A program made the translations under genes and the position numbers. Below are positions 61,236 through 64,000 of a stretch of DNA of 64,000 bases, in pieces (positions within the stretch are counted from its first letter, which is position 1; every line of letters starts with the position of its first letter). The notes below the pieces were generated by a model. That model did no database searches and had not been told where the DNA came from. It saw nothing but the letters and a program-made list of their open reading frames with translations. The DNA is from UBA2779 sp965232615 (GTDB taxonomy: Bacteria; Spirochaetota; Spirochaetia; DSM-2461), in the NCBI GenBank assembly GCA_965232615.1, contig OZ246985.1, positions 868,001 through 932,000 on the forward strand, written 5' to 3'.

Positions 61236-61504
61236 TCGTTGAGTTCTCTTTCTTTTGCCGAACAGAGGATATTATATATTAAGCCAAGGATAACGGCCAG
61301 GATGATGAGAACGAATCCAAAAACTATAGCCAGATTCAAACCAAATAGAAGTTTGATTCCCATGATTTCTGGTGCAAAAGTATTCGTTAAGACGAACACT
61401 CCAAACGCTATGGAGTAAGCAATGAACAGTTTGATACCGGTTTTCGATTTGTACTCGGCCGCATGGTCTTCAAACGTGTCCTGTGGGGCGGGTTCGTGCA
61501 GCAT
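61232..61504 (-). CDS. DUF485-family small membrane protein
   Basis: About 90 residues from ATG 61504 (CAGGAGTCTAT upstream); an earlier in-frame start would add an unlikely leader. Two membrane helices (IKLFIAYSIAFGVFVLTNTF and LNLAIVFGFVLIILAVILGLIYN). The YjcH/DUF485 family is almost always encoded directly ahead of an ActP-like symporter, as here. Its exact role with the symporter is not established. Confidence 0.85.
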   Translation of the reverse strand: MLHEPAPQDTFEDHAAEYKSKTGIKLFIAYSIAFGVFVLTNTFAPEIMGIKLLFGLNLAIVFGFVLIILAVILGLIYNILCSAKERELNE

Positions 61505-61665
61505 ATAGACTCCTGTGAATATTAAACTGTTACATTGTACCGCATGGAGTTTTTTGTCAAGGTAACAGATTACAGACACAGCCCTGTGGAGTGTTAACCT
61601 TGTCATCAGGATACAGGTTTCCTAACGCTGAAAGACAGGATATCCGTCATAAACTCTGGGCATGA

Positions 61666-63045
61666 GTGTCGCAGAGGTATTATCCTTATGAGAGGATGAA
61701 AAAAAGTCACAATTTCTGGTCATCGGATCGCACAGTTCTCTATGGTTATTTTCTGCTTCTCATTACAATAGGGAGTCTGCTTCTTGCCCTTCCTGTTAGT
61801 TGGAGTGGGACATCCGGTCAGAGTTCTGTACCCATCATTGATGCTGTTTTTACAGCGGTATCGGCGACATGTGTAACAGGTTTAATCACCATTGATACAT
61901 CCCTTTGGAGCCTCTTTGGTCAGTTCGTTATTTTAATTCTCATTCAAACCGGAGGATTGGGTATTATTACTTTTAGCATGTTTTATCTGGTTTTACCCAG
62001 GATGCGTATTTCCCTTAAGAGTACCCGATTTATCAAGGATTCTTTTGCTTCAGATGATACTGCTAACAGCCGGTCGATAATAAGAAGCATAGTAATGACA
62101 ACACTGTTTATTGAGGGACTGGGATTCATCATACTTGCGTGTTATTTCTATCGATCAGGTGTTCCCCTGCCAGTGTTTACAGGACTGTTTCATGCGGTAT
62201 CAGCATTTTGCAATGCGGGTTTTTCCTTATTCAGTGCTGGTCTTGTGCCGTTTCGCGGCAGCTTTGTATTGAATCTCACCATTATACTCCTTGTTATTAT
62301 GGGAGGTATAGGATTCATGGTTATTCGGGATATCCGGCAGAAAATCATGCACTGGAACCGACCACTTCTCTTTCATAGCAAACTGATGCTCATAGCGACT
62401 CCAGTATTCATCTTCATTGGATTTCTCGGTTATCTTCTATTTGATTCTACGGGAGTTTTTTTCAATCTCCCTCCTGGAGAACGTGTATTAGCGGCCTTTT
62501 TCCAGTCCGTCACTACTCGGACGGCGGGGTTTAACACAGTTGATCAATCTTTATTGTCACCTGTATCCCGCTGGCTGACTCTGGTGCTTATGCTCATTGG
62601 AGGTGGATCGGGGTCCACTGCTGGCGGTCTCAAAGTGTCTACAGCCTTTATTCTTTTTCTTCTGCTTTTTCGTGGAGTGAATGAGAGGGGCGATATCAGG
62701 TTTTTGAGGCGACGAATTACGGCTGTGGATGTCAGTCGTGCCGCAATGTTTTTTCTAAAGGCCATTGCCATACTTCTTATCTCCGTATTCGCTCTTGGCA
62801 TAATTGAGTTCTCGGCGAAAACAGAATTTACTTCCTCAGATTTGATATTTGAATGTGTTTCTGCTCTGGCTACGGTGGGATTATCCACCGGACTGACTCC
62901 TGATCTTTCCATTGGAGGCAAAGTTGTTATTGCAGTCACTATGTTTACAGGCCGAGTTGGTTTATTCTCTCTGATAATGCGTTCATTTCGTAATCGTGCA
63001 GATCGATTGATAGATTTCCCCAGGGGAGAGGTATTGACAGGATGA
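61666..63045 (+). CDS. Potassium uptake membrane subunit (TrkH/KtrB family)
   Basis: A 459-residue potassium transporter with four pore-loop repeats, seen as VSATCVTGLITIDT, AVSAFCNAGFSLF, SVTTRTAGFNTVDQS and SALATVGLSTGLTPD, each with the selectivity Gly. About 8-10 helices. GTG 61666 is the longest start; ATG 61696 is possible but has its RBS too close. The downstream TrkA/KtrA-type gene overlaps its end by 4 nt, so they form one Ktr/Trk complex. Confidence 0.93.
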   Translation: MSQRYYPYERMKKSHNFWSSDRTVLYGYFLLLITIGSLLLALPVSWSGTSGQSSVPIIDAVFTAVSATCVTGLITIDTSLWSLFGQFVILILIQTGGLGIITFSMFYLVLPRMRISLKSTRFIKDSFASDDTANSRSIIRSIVMTTLFIEGLGFIILACYFYRSGVPLPVFTGLFHAVSAFCNAGFSLFSAGLVPFRGSFVLNLTIILLVIMGGIGFMVIRDIRQKIMHWNRPLLFHSKLMLIATPVFIFIGFLGYLLFDSTGVFFNLPPGERVLAAFFQSVTTRTAGFNTVDQSLLSPVSRWLTLVLMLIGGGSGSTAGGLKVSTAFILFLLLFRGVNERGDIRFLRRRITAVDVSRAAMFFLKAIAILLISVFALGIIEFSAKTEFTSSDLIFECVSALATVGLSTGLTPDLSIGGKVVIAVTMFTGRVGLFSLIMRSFRNRADRLIDFPRGEVLTG

Positions 63046-63758
63046 AACAGTATGCAGTGATTGGAGCCAGTAGTTTTGGCCAGAGAATTCTGGAGGAATT
63101 AATTCTTCTTGACTGTGAGATTGTTCTCATTGATAAGGATCCCGAGATCATTGAGTATTTCAAGAATGAAGTGACAGCGGCCTATATTGCCAATGTGATC
63201 AATAAGGAAATTGTAACGAAACTCATTCCAGCTGATATTGACGCAGTTGTTGTGGATCTGGGGGATAAAATAGAAGCATCGATTCTGGTAACACAGTATC
63301 TGAGTAAAATTGGAGTCCCGAGAATAATTGTCAAGGCTGAGACTGATCAGCATGGGGAAATTCTTTCACTTGTTGGAGCTCATCATGTAGTTTTCCCCAA
63401 TATTGAAGCTGCAAAAAGGCTGACTCCGCTGCTGATATCGGATCTTATGTTCAGTCATATGACCATTTCAGGTGGCCTGGTTTTTGCAGAGATTGGTATA
63501 CCGGAGGAATTGATTAACCACACACTGCTGGAGAAGAATATCCGTCAAAAGGGAATCAATGTGGTCGCTTTTCAAAAAGGAGGGGATGAAAGCTTTCAGC
63601 TACCAGTTCCTGATTATCGATTTCAAAAAAATGACATTCTGCTTGTTATTGGCCGTGAGGAAGATGTTATGCTGTTTGCCGGGGATAATAGTCCCAGACC
63701 GCATCGTGGTGTCAGTGCCCTGTTTTCATGGTTTTTTGGTGGTCGGCAACCTGTGTAA
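63042..63758 (+). CDS. Potassium uptake regulatory subunit (TrkA/KtrA, RCK domain)
   Basis: A 238-residue cytoplasmic protein. An RCK_N Rossmann domain (QYAVIGASSFGQRILEELILLDCEIVLIDKD, with a G.S.FG variant of the nucleotide motif and the acidic residue ending strand 2) is followed by an RCK_C domain (about 140-220). It forms an octameric gating ring under the TrkH/KtrB channel, controlled by ATP/NAD(H). ATGA overlap with the upstream gene. Confidence 0.93.
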   Translation: MKQYAVIGASSFGQRILEELILLDCEIVLIDKDPEIIEYFKNEVTAAYIANVINKEIVTKLIPADIDAVVVDLGDKIEASILVTQYLSKIGVPRIIVKAETDQHGEILSLVGAHHVVFPNIEAAKRLTPLLISDLMFSHMTISGGLVFAEIGIPEELINHTLLEKNIRQKGINVVAFQKGGDESFQLPVPDYRFQKNDILLVIGREEDVMLFAGDNSPRPHRGVSALFSWFFGGRQPV

Positions 63759-64000
63759 TCCTGTCATGTAAATTTCCATGGACTGTTTCCTGACAGCTTC
63801 TGGTTTGAGTAATTTGACTTCTTTGAAGAGTTTTTTCAGACAGTCCTGAATGATCTTCTCATCCCCTCCTTGAAACACCTTGACAACAAGATTCCCTCCT
63901 GGAGAAAGATACTCCCGGGCCAGATCAATAACACGTGTCACCAAATGGAATGATTGACTGGTATCGATCAGACGGTTCCCGGATGTTGATGGAGCCGCAT
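63726..64000 (-). CDS. rlmE: 23S rRNA 2'-O-methyltransferase RlmE (partial, runs off the window)
   Basis: The C-terminal 91 or so residues of an FtsJ/RrmJ methyltransferase. Reading from the window edge gives AAPSTSGNRLIDTSQSFHLV, then DLAREYLSPGGNLVVKVFQGGDEKI with the catalytic Lys in VVKVFQG, and SMEIYMTG. It matches the RrmJ pattern DMAPxxSG...D...S. The N-terminus lies beyond 64000. It methylates U2552 of 23S rRNA. It converges on the TrkA gene, with a 33-nt overlap. Confidence 0.9.
   Translation of the reverse strand, partial: AAPSTSGNRLIDTSQSFHLVTRVIDLAREYLSPGGNLVVKVFQGGDEKIIQDCLKKLFKEVKLLKPEAVRKQSMEIYMTGLHRLPTTKKP

Overview
The window looks like chromosomal DNA of a free-living or host-associated member of the Spirochaetes, of moderate GC content. 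The call rests on gene content: a Treponema-like bS21 ribosomal protein, an M16C (PreP-type) peptidase, a eukaryote-type hexokinase, a Lnb-like DUF4105 protein, a small one-domain histone of the kind known from Leptospira and Bdellovibrio, and outer-membrane proteins in a diderm context. It is an inference, and no rRNA is present to settle it. One tRNA (Pro-TGG) is present.

Layout. 0-10.6 kb: an acyl-activating enzyme, a DeoR-regulator relic, comM, and a complete oppABCDF peptide transporter operon with a promoter and an intra-operon terminator. 10.6-17.5 kb: a visibly GC-richer, tightly overlapping operon (YtrA-type GntR regulator, SPFH/slipin, MacB/LolD-type ATPase, two FtsX-type permeases, LolA-like periplasmic protein, outer-membrane protein). 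A decayed second copy of the oppF 3' end bounds it, so it looks like a horizontally acquired island. 17.7-24.1 kb: a CheA-like kinase/CheX/CheY module, ddl, two envelope proteins, metF and aroQ. 24.3-28.8 kb: a mobile-element zone with an IS1634-like relic between inverted repeat elements, a Fic protein and an orphan substrate-binding protein. 28.9-41 kb: recO, deoA, recJ, an M23 peptidase, rpsU, an M16C peptidase, the Lnb-like protein, a histone and a TPR protein. 41.6-48.8 kb: tRNA-Pro, hexokinase, rlmH, gamma-carbonic anhydrase, an ankyrin protein and a metal ABC transporter. 48.3-52.7 kb: an alanine module (Lrp, Ald, AGCS symporter, Alr). 53-57.7 kb: a CPBP protease, TlpA-like protein, threonine dehydratase, ISL3 relic, Rpn-type nuclease and truncated hemerythrin. 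57.8-64 kb: deoB, a DUF485/ActP-like symporter pair, a Trk/Ktr potassium system and the end of rlmE.

The most striking non-genic feature is a family of about a dozen small non-coding mobile elements (33 to about 550 bp). They have terminal inverted repeats starting GGGCACCTCTAAAAA, 4-bp target duplications in several copies, two end subfamilies plus hybrids, and an internal nested hairpin. Both stems of that hairpin carry compensatory changes, and the hairpin is amplified in tandem with 46/48-bp or 96/97-bp periods. Copies lie between convergent genes, next to ribosome binding sites, inside a hemerythrin gene and around the IS relic. The other notable items are the histone gene, an apparently non-AUG start for rpsU, and the island duplication at oppF.
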